Shown here: piece by piece, positions 1 to 10,140 of the stretch
How the letters are laid out: every line of letters begins with the position of its first letter
Position numbering within the stretch: position 1 is the stretch's first letter
From: CAIWHR01 sp963786625
Lineage (GTDB): Bacteria > Pseudomonadota > Gammaproteobacteria > Burkholderiales > Casimicrobiaceae
Length of the DNA stretch: 64,000 bases
Assembly: GCA_963786625.1 (NCBI GenBank)
Contig: CAWAZS010000010.1
Location: 124,001-188,000, forward strand
Direction: 5' to 3'
The notes under the pieces: generated by a model
What the model saw: only the letters and a program-made list of their open reading frames with translations
What the model was told of the DNA's origin: nothing
Databases searched by the model: none
Translations under genes and position numbers: made by a program

Positions 1-36
1 ATCCGGTGAGCACGAGCGGCTCCCGGGGCGTCGGGC

Positions 37-120
37 GTGGGTCCGGCTTCAGCCGGACGCAGTGCGGTGCACCGCAGTTCGGCATGCTCCGGCAGGCCGC
101 CTGAAGGCGGCCCCACAGAG
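37..120. repeat. REP-like palindrome pair
   Basis: Two copies of a short palindromic element lie head to head upstream of tdh: GGTCCGGCTTCAGCCGGAC near 43-61 and CCGCCTGAAGGCGGCCCCAC near 99-118. The core CCGGCTTCAGCCGG recurs at about 10.1, 23.5, 30.4 and 37.8 kb, always at gene junctions. This looks like a REP/BIME-type intergenic repeat. No REP-associated transposase is visible in the window. The rest of 1-153 shows no gene. Confidence 0.6.
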
Positions 121-153
121 GGCGCGGGAGGTTGACGTGGAGCGGACGACACG

Positions 154-1182
154 ATGAAGGCATTGGCAAAGCTCGAGCGCGCGCCGGGACTGACGCTCAC
201 CCGGGTCAAGAAGCCCGAGGTCGGGCACAACGACGTCATGATCCGGATCCGCAAGACGGCGATCTGCGGCACCGACATCCACATCTGGAAATGGGACGAC
301 TGGGCGCAGAAGACGATCCCGGTGCCGATGCACGTCGGCCACGAGTACGTCGGCGAGATCGTCGAGATGGGGCAGGAGGTGCGCGGCTTCGCGATCGGCG
401 ACCGGGTCTCGGGCGAGGGGCACATCACCTGCGGCTTCTGCCGCAACTGCCGCGCCGGGCGCCGGCATCTGTGCCGCAACACGGTGGGCGTCGGCGTCAA
501 CCGCGAGGGCGCGTTCGCCGAATACCTGGTGATCCCGGCGTTCAACGCGTTCAAGATTCCCCCCGACATTTCCGACGAGCTCGCGTCGATCTTCGACCCG
601 TTCGGCAATGCGACGCACACGGCGCTCTCGTTCAATCTGGTCGGCGAGGACGTGCTGATCACGGGCGCGGGCCCGATCGGGATCATGGCCACCGCGATCG
701 CCCGCCACGTCGGCGCGCGGCACGTGGTGATCACCGACGTCAACGACTACCGGCTCGGGCTGGCGCGGCAGATGGGCGCGACGCGCGCGGTCAACGTCGG
801 CCGCGAGAACCTGCGCGACGTCATGCACGACCTGCACATGACCGAGGGCTTCGATGTCGGCATGGAGATGTCCGGCGTCCCGCAGGCCTTCACCGCGATG
901 CTCGAGCACATGAACCACGGCGGCAAGGTGGCGCTGCTCGGCATCCCGCCGCCGGAGATGGCGATCGACTGGAACCAGGTGATCTTCAAGGGCCTCGAGA
1001 TCAAGGGGATCTACGGCCGCGAGATGTTCGAGACCTGGTACAAGATGGTGGCGATGCTCCAGTCGGGACTCGACCTCTCGCCGATCATCACGCATCGCTA
1101 CGCGGTCGAGCAGTACGAGACGGCGTTCGCGACGATGCTTTCGGGGGCAAGCGGCAAGGTGATCCTCGACTGGGCCGCGTGA
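154..1182 (+). CDS. tdh: L-threonine 3-dehydrogenase
   Basis: A 342-residue zinc-dependent medium-chain dehydrogenase that oxidises L-threonine to 2-amino-3-ketobutyrate with NAD+, the first step of threonine conversion to glycine. Catalytic zinc residues are Cys38, His63 and Glu64. The structural-zinc cysteines are Cys93, Cys96, Cys99 and Cys107, the spacing of E. coli Tdh. The nucleotide-binding motif GAGPIG lies near residues 171-176. The ATG is preceded by GGAG at 138-141. No kbl (2-amino-3-ketobutyrate CoA ligase) gene is seen next to it, so the partner is either just upstream of the window or elsewhere. The glycine product links functionally to the gcv genes 9 kb downstream. Confidence 0.95.
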   Translation: MKALAKLERAPGLTLTRVKKPEVGHNDVMIRIRKTAICGTDIHIWKWDDWAQKTIPVPMHVGHEYVGEIVEMGQEVRGFAIGDRVSGEGHITCGFCRNCRAGRRHLCRNTVGVGVNREGAFAEYLVIPAFNAFKIPPDISDELASIFDPFGNATHTALSFNLVGEDVLITGAGPIGIMATAIARHVGARHVVITDVNDYRLGLARQMGATRAVNVGRENLRDVMHDLHMTEGFDVGMEMSGVPQAFTAMLEHMNHGGKVALLGIPPPEMAIDWNQVIFKGLEIKGIYGREMFETWYKMVAMLQSGLDLSPIITHRYAVEQYETAFATMLSGASGKVILDWAA

Positions 1183-1209
1183 GATGATCGGCCCCCATGC
1201 GCACTGTGT

Positions 1210-1269
1210 GCGGCTTCGCCGCATCCCGCTGCGCGGGACCAGCCTTCGGCTGTCCTGCGGCCTTCGGCC
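1210..1269. terminator. Run of four small stem-loops after tdh
   Basis: Four consecutive perfect hairpins follow the tdh stop: GCGGCTTCGCCGC (1210-1222), CCCGCTGCGCGGG (1225-1237), AGCCTTCGGCT (1241-1251) and GGCCTTCGGCC (1259-1269). Three have the very stable cUUCGg tetraloop form. There is no T-tract, so intrinsic termination is uncertain. They could stabilise the tdh 3' end or act with Rho. Confidence 0.4.
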
Positions 1270-1290
1270 TGGTGTTCGCTGTCCTCCGAG

Positions 1291-1470
1291 GTGCCCTCCG
1301 GACGGCCGAGCGGGCAGATGAACGACCCCCACGCTCACTACGTTCGCTGCCCCCGAGGGGCGCACAGCGCCCTCCGGACGGCCGAGCGGGCAGATGAACG
1401 ACCCCCACGCTCACTACGTTCGCTGCCCCCCGAGGGGGCGCACAGTGCCCTCCGGACGGCCGAGCGGGCA
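1291..1470. repeat. Tandem ~77-bp intergenic repeat
   Basis: Two full copies (1317-1392 and 1393-1470), preceded by the tail of another (1291-1316), share GATGAACGACCCCCACGCTC, then ACTACGTTCGCTGCCCCC, a GAGGGG palindrome and a tail GGACGGCCGAGCGGGCA. A third full copy is at 20211-20287 and a truncated relative at 18805-18843. With the hairpins at 1210-1269 this accounts for the 374-bp gap between tdh and the next gene. The rest of the gap holds no visible gene. Confidence 0.75.
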
Positions 1471-1556
1471 CTGACCCGCGAACAGGCGCAGCGACCGCGC
1501 CTGCGGAGTGCGGCCGCGCAGCCCCGCATGTTGCACTGCGGTAGACTTGTCAGGCC

Positions 1557-4500
1557 ATGGATGCCGTCGCCGACCGCAGCCTGACGTCGCAGGACCCGAC
1601 CCTCGACGCGCCCCGGCTGCGCGAGATCCCGTACAACTACACGTCGTTCTCCGATCGCGAGATCGTGATCCGCCTGCTCGGGGAGCCGATGTGGCGGCTC
1701 CTCGAGCGCTTGCGCGGCGAGCGACGCACGGGACGCTCGGCGAGGATGCTGTTCGAGGTGCTGGGCGACATCTGGGTGGTCGAGCGCAACCCGTACCTGC
1801 AGGACGACCTGCTCGACAACCCGAAGCGCCAGCAGCTCCTGGTCGCCGCGCTCCGGCACCGCCTGCACGAGATCGAGAAGCGCCGGATGGACAGCGCGCG
1901 CGCAAGCGGCGACGCGGAATCCGAGCGCGACCGGCACGTCGCGCAGCTCGTCACCTCCGCGCAGGCCGCCGTCGATCGCTTCGAGCGCTCGTTCGGCGAG
2001 ACCGCGGCGCTGCGCGCGCGGGCCGTGCGCGTGCTCGCGCGCTCGACGCACCGGGACAACATCGCGTTCGACGCGTTCGCCCGCGTTGCGCACGTCACCG
2101 ACGCCACCGACTGGCGCGTCGAGTATCCGTTCGTCGTCCTCTGCCCGGATGCCGAGGATGAGGTGCGCGGGCTCGTCGCCGGCTGCATCGAGCTGGGGCT
2201 CACGATCATCCCGCGCGGCGGAGGCACCGGGTACACGGGCAGCGCCGTGCCGCTGACCGCGCGCTCGGCGGTCATCAACACCGAGAAGCTCGAGCGCCTC
2301 TCGGGGATCGAGCGCATCGCGATTGGCGCTGGCGCCGACCCGGTGCCCACGATCGACTGCGGCGCCGGGGTCGTCACCCGGCGGGTGATGGAGGCCGCGG
2401 AGGCGCAGGGCCTCGTCTTCGCCGTGGACCCGACGTCGGCCGACGCCTCGTGCATCGGCGGCAACGTCGCGATGAATGCCGGCGGCAAGAAGGCGGTCCT
2501 CTGGGGCACCGCGCTCGACAACCTCGTGTCGTGGCGGATGGTGACGCCGGACGCCGAATGGCTCGAGGTGACGCGGCGCGACCACAACCTCGGCAAGATC
2601 CACGACGCGGACGTCGCGACGTTCGAGCTCGCGTGGTACGGCGCCGACGCAACGACGGTCAAGCGCCGGGAGACCCTCGCGATCCCGGGCGCCGCCTTCC
2701 GCAAGGCCGGGCTCGGCAAGGACGTGACCGACAAGTTCCTCGCGGGGCTGCCCGGCGTGCAGAAGGAAGGCTGCGACGGCCTCATCACGTCGGCGCGGTT
2801 CGTGCTGCACCGGATGCCGCCCGCCGCGCGCACGGTGTGCCTGGAGTTCTTCGGCCGGGTGCACGATTCCACGCCGGCGATCGTCGAGATCAAGCGCTAC
2901 CTCGACGCCCGGCCGGGCGGCGCGATGCTCGCCGGCCTGGAGCATATGGACGAGCGCTACGTGAAGGCGGTGGGCTACGCGACCAAGGCGAAGCGCCACG
3001 GCCGGCCGAAGATGGTGCTGTTGGGCGACATCGTCGGCGACGACGAAGTCGCGGTGGCGAAGGCCGCCTCGGAAGTCATCCGGATCGCCAACGCGCGCGG
3101 TGCGGAGGGCTTCGTCGCCGTGTCGGCGGAGGCGCGAAGGAAATTCTGGCTGGACCGCGCGCGCACCGCGGCGATCGCCCGACACACCAACGCGTTCAAG
3201 ATCAACGAAGACGTCGTCATCCCGCTCGACCGGCTCGGCGACTACACCGACGGCGTCGAGCGGATCAACATCGAGCTCTCGCTCTCCAACAAGCTGCGGC
3301 TCTGCGACGAGCTCGCCGCGTTCTTCTCCGGACCGGCGCTCGCCCGCGCCTGGGGCCCGGGCGACGAGGCGCGGCCGGACGAGGAGCAGCTCGACGCCAA
3401 GGTGGACGAGGCGCAGGCGCAGATCGGCGCCGTGCGCGCGCGCTGGCAGGACCTCCTCGACCGCATCGACGCGACGTTTCCCGCACTGCAGGACCATTCG
3501 GTGGTCGCGTCGTGGAAGAGCGAGCTCAGGGCCCCGCTGGAGGAGATCTTCGCCGGCCTCGCGTTCGCACCGGTGCTCGCGCGCTGCAATGCCATCCACA
3601 AGGAGGTCCTGCGCAGCCGGGTGTTCGTCGCGCTGCACATGCACGCCGGCGACGGCAACGTGCACACGAACCTGCCCGTCAATTCCGACGACTACGCGAT
3701 GCTGCAGGAAGCGAACGCCGCCGTCGCGCGGATCATGGCGCTCGCCCGGCGCCTGGGCGGCGTCGTCTCCGGCGAGCACGGGATCGGGATCACCAAGCTC
3801 GAGTACCTGACCGCGGACGAGCTCGCGCCCTTCGCCGGCTACAAGGCGCGGGTCGATCCCGAGGGGCGCTTCAATGCCGGCAAGCTCCTGGCCGGCGCGG
3901 ACCTCGCGAGGGCCTACACGCCGAGCTTCTCGCTGATCGGCCACGAGAGCCTGATACTCGAGGCCTCGGAAATCGGCGGAATCGCCGACTCGATCAAGGA
4001 CTGCCTGCGCTGCGGCAAGTGCAAGCCGGTGTGCGCGACGCACGTGCCGCGCGCGAACCTGCTCTATTCGCCGCGCAACAAGATCCTCGCGGCGTCGCTG
4101 CTGGTCGAGGCGTTCCTCTACGAGGAGCAGACGCGGCGCGGCGTGTCGCTGCGTCACTTCGACGAGTTCGCCGACGTCGCCGATCATTGCACGGTGTGTC
4201 ACAAGTGCGTTTCCCCGTGCCCGGTCGACATCGACTTCGGCGACGTGTCGATCGCGATGCGCAACCTGCTCCGCCGCGAGGGGCGCGCGCCGTTCCGGCC
4301 GGCGACCGCGGCGGCGATGTTCTTCCTCAATGCGACGGATCCGACGACGATCAAGCTCGCCCGGCGCGCGATGATCGGCTGGGCATACCGCGCGCAGCGT
4401 CTGGCCCACGGCGTGGCGAAGCGGCTGGGCCTGCTGCGGGGACAGACGAGGCGCCCGCCGGCCACCGTCGGCAGGGCTCCGCTCAGGGAGCAGGTCATCC

Positions 4501-5408
4501 ACTTCATCAACAAGCCGATGCCGGGCGGGCTCCCCAAGCGGACGTCGCGCGCGCTGCTCGACATCGAGGACGACACGATCGTTCCGATCATCCGCAACCC
4601 GCGCAATGCCAGCGAGGACTCCGACGCGGTGTTCTATTTTCCCGGCTGCGGATCGGAGCGGCTGTTCTCGCAGGTGGGGCTCGCGACGCAGGCGATGCTC
4701 TGGCACGTCGGCGCGCAGACGGTGCTGCCGCCGGGATACCTGTGCTGCGGGTATCCGCAGACGGCGGCCGGCCAGCACGACCGCGGCCAGCGGATCGTCA
4801 CCGGCAACCGCGTGCTGTTCCACCGCGTGGCCAACACCCTCAACTATCTCGACATCAAGACGGTGATCGTCTCCTGCGGGACGTGCATGGACCAGCTCGA
4901 GAAATACGAGTTCGGCGAGATCTTCCCGGGCTGCCGGCTGCTCGACATCCACGAATACCTGCTCGAGAAGGGGGTGAAGCTCGACGGCGTCGGGGGTGTC
5001 CGCTACATGTACCACGACCCCTGTCACACGCCGATGAAGACCTACGCGCCGCAGGCCGTCGTCAACGCTCTGATGGGCGAGACGGTCGCGCCGAGCGCGC
5101 GCTGCTGCGGCGAGTCGGGGATGCTCGCGACGTCGCGCCCGGACATCTCGACGCAGGTGCGCTACCGCAAGGAAGTCGAGCTGCGCCGGGGGGCGGACGC
5201 GCTGCGCGCCGACGGCTTCGGCGGCGAGGTCAAGGTGCTGACCTCGTGCCCTTCCTGCCTCCAGGGGCTCTCGCGCTTCGACGGCGACGCGGCGACGGCC
5301 GCCGACTACATCGTCGTGGAGATCGCGCGACGTCTGCTCGGCCCCGACTGGATGGCCGAGTACGTCGCCAATGCCAACCGCGGCGGCATCGAGCGGGTGC
5401 TGGTCTGA
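1557..5408 (+). CDS. DUF3683/FAD-linked oxidase/Fe-S oxidoreductase fusion
   Basis: A 1283-residue fusion related to D-lactate/glycolate dehydrogenases of the GlcD-GlcF type. In order: an N-terminal region like DUF3683 (about 10-190), a PCMH-type FAD-binding domain with IIPRGGGTGYTGSAVPL near 217-233, an FAD-oxidase C-terminal domain ending near 780, two 4Fe-4S motifs (CLRCGKCKPVC at 816-826 and CTVCHKCVSPCP near 878-889), and two CCG domains (FPGCGSERLF near 1027 with CCGYP near 1063; HDPCHTP near 1154 with CCGESGM near 1183). It probably oxidises a 2-hydroxy acid at the membrane and passes electrons to quinone. The substrate cannot be read from the sequence. Single-gene fusions of this type are typical of Betaproteobacteria. 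Confidence 0.9.
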   Translation: MDAVADRSLTSQDPTLDAPRLREIPYNYTSFSDREIVIRLLGEPMWRLLERLRGERRTGRSARMLFEVLGDIWVVERNPYLQDDLLDNPKRQQLLVAALRHRLHEIEKRRMDSARASGDAESERDRHVAQLVTSAQAAVDRFERSFGETAALRARAVRVLARSTHRDNIAFDAFARVAHVTDATDWRVEYPFVVLCPDAEDEVRGLVAGCIELGLTIIPRGGGTGYTGSAVPLTARSAVINTEKLERLSGIERIAIGAGADPVPTIDCGAGVVTRRVMEAAEAQGLVFAVDPTSADASCIGGNVAMNAGGKKAVLWGTALDNLVSWRMVTPDAEWLEVTRRDHNLGKIHDADVATFELAWYGADATTVKRRETLAIPGAAFRKAGLGKDVTDKFLAGLPGVQKEGCDGLITSARFVLHRMPPAARTVCLEFFGRVHDSTPAIVEIKRYLDARPGGAMLAGLEHMDERYVKAVGYATKAKRHGRPKMVLLGDIVGDDEVAVAKAASEVIRIANARGAEGFVAVSAEARRKFWLDRARTAAIARHTNAFKINEDVVIPLDRLGDYTDGVERINIELSLSNKLRLCDELAAFFSGPALARAWGPGDEARPDEEQLDAKVDEAQAQIGAVRARWQDLLDRIDATFPALQDHSVVASWKSELRAPLEEIFAGLAFAPVLARCNAIHKEVLRSRVFVALHMHAGDGNVHTNLPVNSDDYAMLQEANAAVARIMALARRLGGVVSGEHGIGITKLEYLTADELAPFAGYKARVDPEGRFNAGKLLAGADLARAYTPSFSLIGHESLILEASEIGGIADSIKDCLRCGKCKPVCATHVPRANLLYSPRNKILAASLLVEAFLYEEQTRRGVSLRHFDEFADVADHCTVCHKCVSPCPVDIDFGDVSIAMRNLLRREGRAPFRPATAAAMFFLNATDPTTIKLARRAMIGWAYRAQRLAHGVAKRLGLLRGQTRRPPATVGRAPLREQVIHFINKPMPGGLPKRTSRALLDIEDDTIVPIIRNPRNASEDSDAVFYFPGCGSERLFSQVGLATQAMLWHVGAQTVLPPGYLCCGYPQTAAGQHDRGQRIVTGNRVLFHRVANTLNYLDIKTVIVSCGTCMDQLEKYEFGEIFPGCRLLDIHEYLLEKGVKLDGVGGVRYMYHDPCHTPMKTYAPQAVVNALMGETVAPSARCCGESGMLATSRPDISTQVRYRKEVELRRGADALRADGFGGEVKVLTSCPSCLQGLSRFDGDAATAADYIVVEIARRLLGPDWMAEYVANANRGGIERVLV

Positions 5409-5514
5409 GGTCGCCGATGCGGGCGGTGCCGGGCTCCGACGCGGCCGGGGTTTGTGCTATAAAGCACCGACGGAGCCGCGCCGGGCTCCGCGTGGGGGAG
5501 AGCCCAAGGGAACG

Positions 5515-5943
5515 ATGACGACCGGTTGCGTGTTCTGCGACGGGGAAGGCGGCCAACGGCTGTGGCGCGATGCACGCTGCCGCGTGGTTCTGACCGACGA
5601 GCCGTTCACCGGCTTCTGCCGCGTCATCTGGAACGCGCACGTGCGCGAGATCACGGACCTTCCCGCGGCGAACCGCGTGCATCTCATGCACGTGGTCTAC
5701 GCAGTCGAGTCCGCGCTGCGCGCGCGGCTCACCCCGATCAAGATGAACCTCGCCTCGCTCGGCAACGTCACGCCGCACCTCCATTGGCACGTGATCCCGC
5801 GTTTCGCCGACGACTCGCATTATCCGCAGCCGGTGTGGGGGCTGCGACAGCGCGATCCGGCGCCGCGGGCGCTCCCCGAGGACTTCGCGGCGTCGCTCGC
5901 CGGCGACCTTGCCGCGATGCTGGGCGCGCCCACGGCGCAATGA
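5515..5943 (+). CDS. HIT family nucleotide hydrolase/transferase
   Basis: A 142-residue HIT-superfamily protein. The catalytic triad HLHWH is at residues 88-92 and an N-terminal CVFC pair (Cys5, Cys8) probably binds zinc. Family members hydrolyse or transfer nucleotidyl groups, for example from dinucleoside polyphosphates. I start it at the ATG preceded by an AAGGGA Shine-Dalgarno, because the in-frame extension back to 5371 has no homology-like content. A GGAGCC/GGCTCC hairpin (5472-5489) and an extended -10-like TGTGCTATAAA (about 5454-5464) lie just upstream. It probably shares a transcript with the next gene, 16 bp downstream. Confidence 0.9.
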   Translation: MTTGCVFCDGEGGQRLWRDARCRVVLTDEPFTGFCRVIWNAHVREITDLPAANRVHLMHVVYAVESALRARLTPIKMNLASLGNVTPHLHWHVIPRFADDSHYPQPVWGLRQRDPAPRALPEDFAASLAGDLAAMLGAPTAQ

Positions 5944-5959
5944 CGCACGCGGCAGCGCG

Positions 5960-7589
5960 ATGAGCGAGCCGAAGCCATCGGGCGCCCCGGGCCGCGAGGC
6001 GCCGGCGGCGTGGAGCGCGGAAGCGCGCACGCTGGTCTTCAGCGACGCCGAAACGGCCAAGCAGTGGGCGCATGCGTTGCCGCTCACCAATGTCGCGCTG
6101 GTCTGCGAGACGGTCCACGGCCAGCTCAAGGCACTCGCGGCGGCGCCGTTCGCGCCCCGCGAGCGGGCGACGATCGCCGAAGTGCTGCGCGATCTCGTCG
6201 CCTACCTGCACACGGAGCTCGCGCGGCGCTACGCCGGCAAGGCGCAGCCGGCCGTGGATCGCGAGCTCGAGGCGGCCGAGCACGCGATCGCGTTGTGGCA
6301 CGGGCTGTGGGAGCAGTACTCGGCGTGCCTGAAGCCCCTGCTCGAGGGCGATCCCGAGCTCGCCGGCGTCAAGCCCAAGATCCTGCAACGCGGTCTGTAC
6401 GTCGGCAAGCAGCTGGTGCTCGCGCACGGACTTGCGCGCAGGATCGTGCCGTCTGCGCGTCTGGCACGAGCTCCATGCCTACTACCGGCTCGCCGAAATG
6501 CTCGAATGCGCGGTCACGGGGGTCACCGACAACCTGAGCCCGCACGCGGTCGGCATGTCCTGCTTTTCGACGTACAGCCACGCGCTGCTGCTCGGGCTCG
6601 CCGATCCCTGCGCGATGTCGGTGAAGCAGATCGAGCTGACCGACCGCTGGCTCGGGATGTGGGCGCGCAAGGTCTTTCCCTACGCGCAGCAGCGCGAAAC
6701 CGAGGGTCCGGTCATCGTCATCGACGTCGATGGCGGTACCGGCGCGACGCTCGCCCAGAGCGTGCCGCGTCATCCGGAGAAGTCGATGCGCTTCGGCTAT
6801 CCGGCCAAGCTCGCGACCAGCGTGCGCGGCCGCCTGAAGCGGCTGCAGACCGGATCGAACCCGGCCGAGCTGCAGCTCGGCCACGACTGCAGCGTCGAGC
6901 AGTGCACGGCGCTGCTCGGCCACCTCGACGCGCACTGGTACCAGCTGCCGCGGCGCGCGACCGACGCGCCGGCATCCGTGGTCGAGCTCTGCGCGGGCGG
7001 CCTGCCGGCGGCGTATTTCCGCATCAGCGGCCGCAGCTTCGAGCGCAAGGACCCGACGGGCCGTCTGTCGTTCGAGCAGGCGCAGCAGCTGCAGACGCTG
7101 GGCGCGATCGCCGACTACGACCGCGGCCGCGAGGAGGCCGAGCGCGAATGGGCGTGGGAGCGCTGGCAGGGCGCGTACGAGTGGCGCGAGGCGTCGGTCA
7201 CGCGCATCTCCGACGCGGTTCACCGCTGGTCGCTGGAACAGCTCGCGATCACGCGAAGCGACGGGCGCATCCGCGTCGGCTGCGTCACGCGGGTCGCGCT
7301 GGGGACGCCGACGGAGCTCGCGTTGTCGCTCCGGCTTTGGTCGGGCTCGCCGAAGGCGATCGCGCTGCTGCCGCTGTCCGCAGCGGGATCGGAGGAGGCG
7401 CCGCTGCCCGCGCTCGTCCTCGCCGAGACGCCGGACGACAAGGCGTGTCTGGTGCTGCCGCCGCGAACGTTCAATCCCAGCCGTGTCCTGCGTGCGCTCA
7501 ACGCGGGCGCCGAGCGCCGCTTCCGCCTGACGCGGCTCCTGCAGCGCGGCGTCGATTTCGAGCGCGTCGCGTTCGACGAAACGCCCTGA
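5960..7589 (+). CDS. Unrecognised conserved-looking protein, frameshifted
   Basis: About 542 residues in two frames. The first frame begins MSEPKPSG at 5960 and reads well to about 6450; the second carries on with WHELHAYYRLAEMLE from about 6455 to the stop at 7589. Removing one base near 6452 (GTGCCGTCTGCGC) joins them into one continuous protein. No signal peptide or membrane segment is seen. The N-terminal half is rich in alpha helix and the C-terminal ~100 residues resemble a small beta domain. I do not recognise a family. I considered a PilZ-type c-di-GMP-binding C-terminus, but the RxxxR and D/NxSxxG motifs are not visible. Position directly after the HIT gene suggests co-transcription. 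Confidence 0.7.
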
Positions 7590-7638
7590 TCCGCAGCGGT
7601 TCGCTCGCGCCCCGGCTGCGCGGAAGCCGCCTCTCCCG

Positions 7639-9673
7639 ATGCCGAACCGCCTCGCGGGCGAGACCAGCCCCTACCTGCTGCAGCACGCCGACAACCCCGT
7701 GGATTGGCATCCCTGGGGCGCGGAGGCGCTCGCGCTCGCGCGCCGGGAAGGAAAGCCGATCCTGCTGTCGATCGGCTATTCCGCGTGCCACTGGTGCCAT
7801 GTGATGGCGCACGAATCGTTCGAGGATCCGCGGGTCGCCGCGGCGATGAACACGCATTTCGTCAACATCAAGGTGGACCGCGAGGAGCGCCCCGACCTCG
7901 ATCAGATCTACCAGACCGCGCACGCGCTGCTCACGCGGCGTTCGGGCGGCTGGCCGCTCACGATGTTCCTGACGCCGGAGGGCGCGCCGTATTTCGGCGG
8001 CACCTACTTCCCGAAGGAGGGACGCTACGGGCTCCCCGGCTTTCTCGATCTCCTGCCGCGCGTCGCCGCCGCGTACCGCGACCAGGCGGCGGCGATCGCG
8101 GAGCAGGGCACGCAGCTCAAGGCCGCGCTCGCGAGCCTCGAGCCCGCGCCCGCGGAGGCCGCGACACTGCCGGCCTCGGCGAACGGGCTCGCGCTGGCGG
8201 AGCTGAAGCGGCGCTTCGATCCCGTCGACGGCGGATTCGGCGCCGCACCCAAGTTTCCGCATGCGACCGACCTCGAGCTGTGCCTGCGCGAGCACGCGCG
8301 CACCGGCGACGCCGAGGCGCTGGCGATGGTCGCGACCACGCTCGGGAAGATGGCCGACGGCGGCATCCACGACCAGCTGGGCGGCGGCTTCTGCCGTTAC
8401 AGCGTGGACGCGCAATGGACGATCCCGCACTTCGAGAAGATGCTCTACGACAACGCTCCGCTGCTCGCGCTGTATGCGGACCTCGCGCGGCTGACCGGCG
8501 ACGCGCGTCCCGCCGAGGTGGCGCGGGGCATCGTCGGCTGGATGACGCGGGAGATGCGCGCGACGGACGGCGCGTTCTACTCCAGCCTCGACGCGGACAG
8601 CGAGGGCGAGGAAGGCAAGTTCTACGTCTGGTCGGCGGCGGAGGTGCGCGCGCTGCTGACGCCGGACGAATACGCAGTGGCGGCGCCGCACTACGGACTC
8701 GACGGCGCGCCGAACTTCGAAGGCCATGCGTGGAATCTGCGCGTGACGCTGCCGCTTGCCGAGGTTGCCGCGCGGCAGGCGACACCGCCGGGCGAGGCGC
8801 AGGCGCGGCTGGCGGCAGCGAAGGCCAAGCTCGCCGCCGCGCGCGCGGGGCGGGTGCGTCCGGGGCTGGACGACAAGATCCTCACCTCGTGGAACGCGCT
8901 GGCGATCGCGGGGCTTGCGCGGGCGGCGCGCGCGCTCGACGAGCCGGCATGGACCGACCTCGCGGCGGTCGCCGCCGACGCCTTGCGGCGGACCGTGTGG
9001 CGGGACGGGCGGCTGCTCGCGACGCGCAAGGGCGACCGGGCGCAGCTCAACGCCTATCTCGACGACTATGCATTCCTGCTCGCGGCGCTGCTCGAACTGC
9101 TGCAGTCGCGCTTTCGCCTGGAGGATTACGCATGGGCGCGCGCGCTTGCCGAGGTCCTGCTGGCCGAATTCGAGGATCGGTCGGGCGGCGGGTTCTTCTT
9201 CACGAGCCACGATCACGAGCGGCTCTTCCACCGGACGAAGCCCGGGCACGACAACGCGACGCCCTCGGGCAACGGCGTGGCGGCGCTCGCGCTGATCGCG
9301 CTGGGCCATCTCTGCGCGGAGCATCGCTACGTCGAGGCCGGCGAGCGCACCGTGCAGCTGTACGCTCCCGCGCTGGCGCAATCGCCCGGCGGATTCTCGT
9401 CGCTGCTCGGCGCGCTCGACGAGATCCGGACCCCGCCGACGACGGTCCTGCTCGCCGGCGAATCCAGCCGCGTGCGCCATCTGGCAGCGCGCGCTCGAGC
9501 GCAGGCTCCGGCCCTCGGTGCGCATCTTCAACGTCGCGGGGGTCGCGCTCCCCGCCGCGCTGGTGCGCGGCGATGCGCCCGCCGCAGGGGCGGGGGCGTG
9601 GGTCTGCCGGGGCACGCAGTGCCTCCCCGCGATCGGGAGCCTCCCGGAAATCGAGGAAGCGCTCGCGGGCTGA
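7639..9673 (+). CDS. YyaL-type thioredoxin-domain protein, frameshifted
   Basis: An N-terminal thioredoxin-like domain (Thioredox_DsbH/DUF255) is followed by a six-hairpin glycosidase-like alpha/alpha toroid. The protein starts PNRLAGETSPYLLQHADNPV and carries the signature SACHWCHVM with Cys50 and Cys53, then SGGWPLTMFLTP, HDQLGGGFCRYSVD and DADSEGEEGKFY, all typical of the YyaL/spermatogenesis-associated protein 20 family. The biochemical role of the family is unsettled. The reading frame breaks near 9475 (GTGCGCCATC, one extra base). The correct C-terminus continues IWQRALERRL to the stop at 9671-9673, which gives the normal family length of about 677 residues. The longer in-frame run-on to 10149 is an artefact of the frameshift. 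Confidence 0.88.
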
Positions 9674-9796
9674 GCGCCCGGCCCGGGCAATCCCGCGTCA
9701 ACGCTCCGGGTGCCGGGGCGTTGATGGCGAATGCGGGCTCGTTCAGGTACGATGCGGGCCGCTCGTTCCCCTTTCCCCTCACACGACGGAGTTTCG

Positions 9797-10114
9797 ATGA
9801 AGATTGCTGCTGCCGTTCTGGCCGCCGCGGCGCTTGCCGCCGCCGGGGCCGCTCAAGCCGATGCCGGCGAGGACCTGCTGAAGAAGTCGGGCTGCACGGC
9901 CTGCCACGCGAACGACAAGAAGCTCGTCGGTCCCGCGTACAAGGATGTCGCGGCGAAATACAAGGGCGACGCCGCGGCAACCGCCAAGCTTGCCGACAAG
10001 GTCAAGAAGGGCGGCTCGGGCGTCTGGGGTCCGGTGCCGATGCCCCCGAACGCGGCGGTCAAGGACGACGACATCAAGACGATGGTCACCTACATTCTCG
10101 CCATGAAGAAGTAA
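9797..10114 (+). CDS. Small periplasmic class I cytochrome c
   Basis: A 105-residue c-type cytochrome of the c-551/c-552 class. A signal peptide (MKIAAAVLAAAALAAAGAAQA) precedes a mature domain of about 83 residues. Heme attaches at CTACH (Cys33, Cys36, His37) and the likely distal ligand is Met82 in VWGPVPMPPN. It would carry electrons between the bc1 complex or a dehydrogenase and a terminal oxidase in the periplasm. I chose the ATG at 9797 because it begins the signal peptide; the in-frame start at 9731 adds a non-hydrophobic stretch. A -10-like TACGAT lies near 9748. Confidence 0.92.
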   Translation: MKIAAAVLAAAALAAAGAAQADAGEDLLKKSGCTACHANDKKLVGPAYKDVAAKYKGDAAATAKLADKVKKGGSGVWGPVPMPPNAAVKDDDIKTMVTYILAMKK

Positions 10115-10140
10115 GCGCACGCTTATGGGGTGGTGACGAG

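Noticed and set aside
1338..5027. A 1229-codon open frame on the minus strand opposite the FAD/Fe-S gene
   Set aside because: It is rich in Arg, Asp, Val and His in the pattern of a high-GC shadow frame, has no domain motif, and the plus-strand gene is clearly real.
6960..7589. PilZ-type c-di-GMP-binding domain in the unrecognised gene
   Set aside because: The beta-rich tail suggested it, but neither the RxxxR nor the D/NxSxxG motif can be found.
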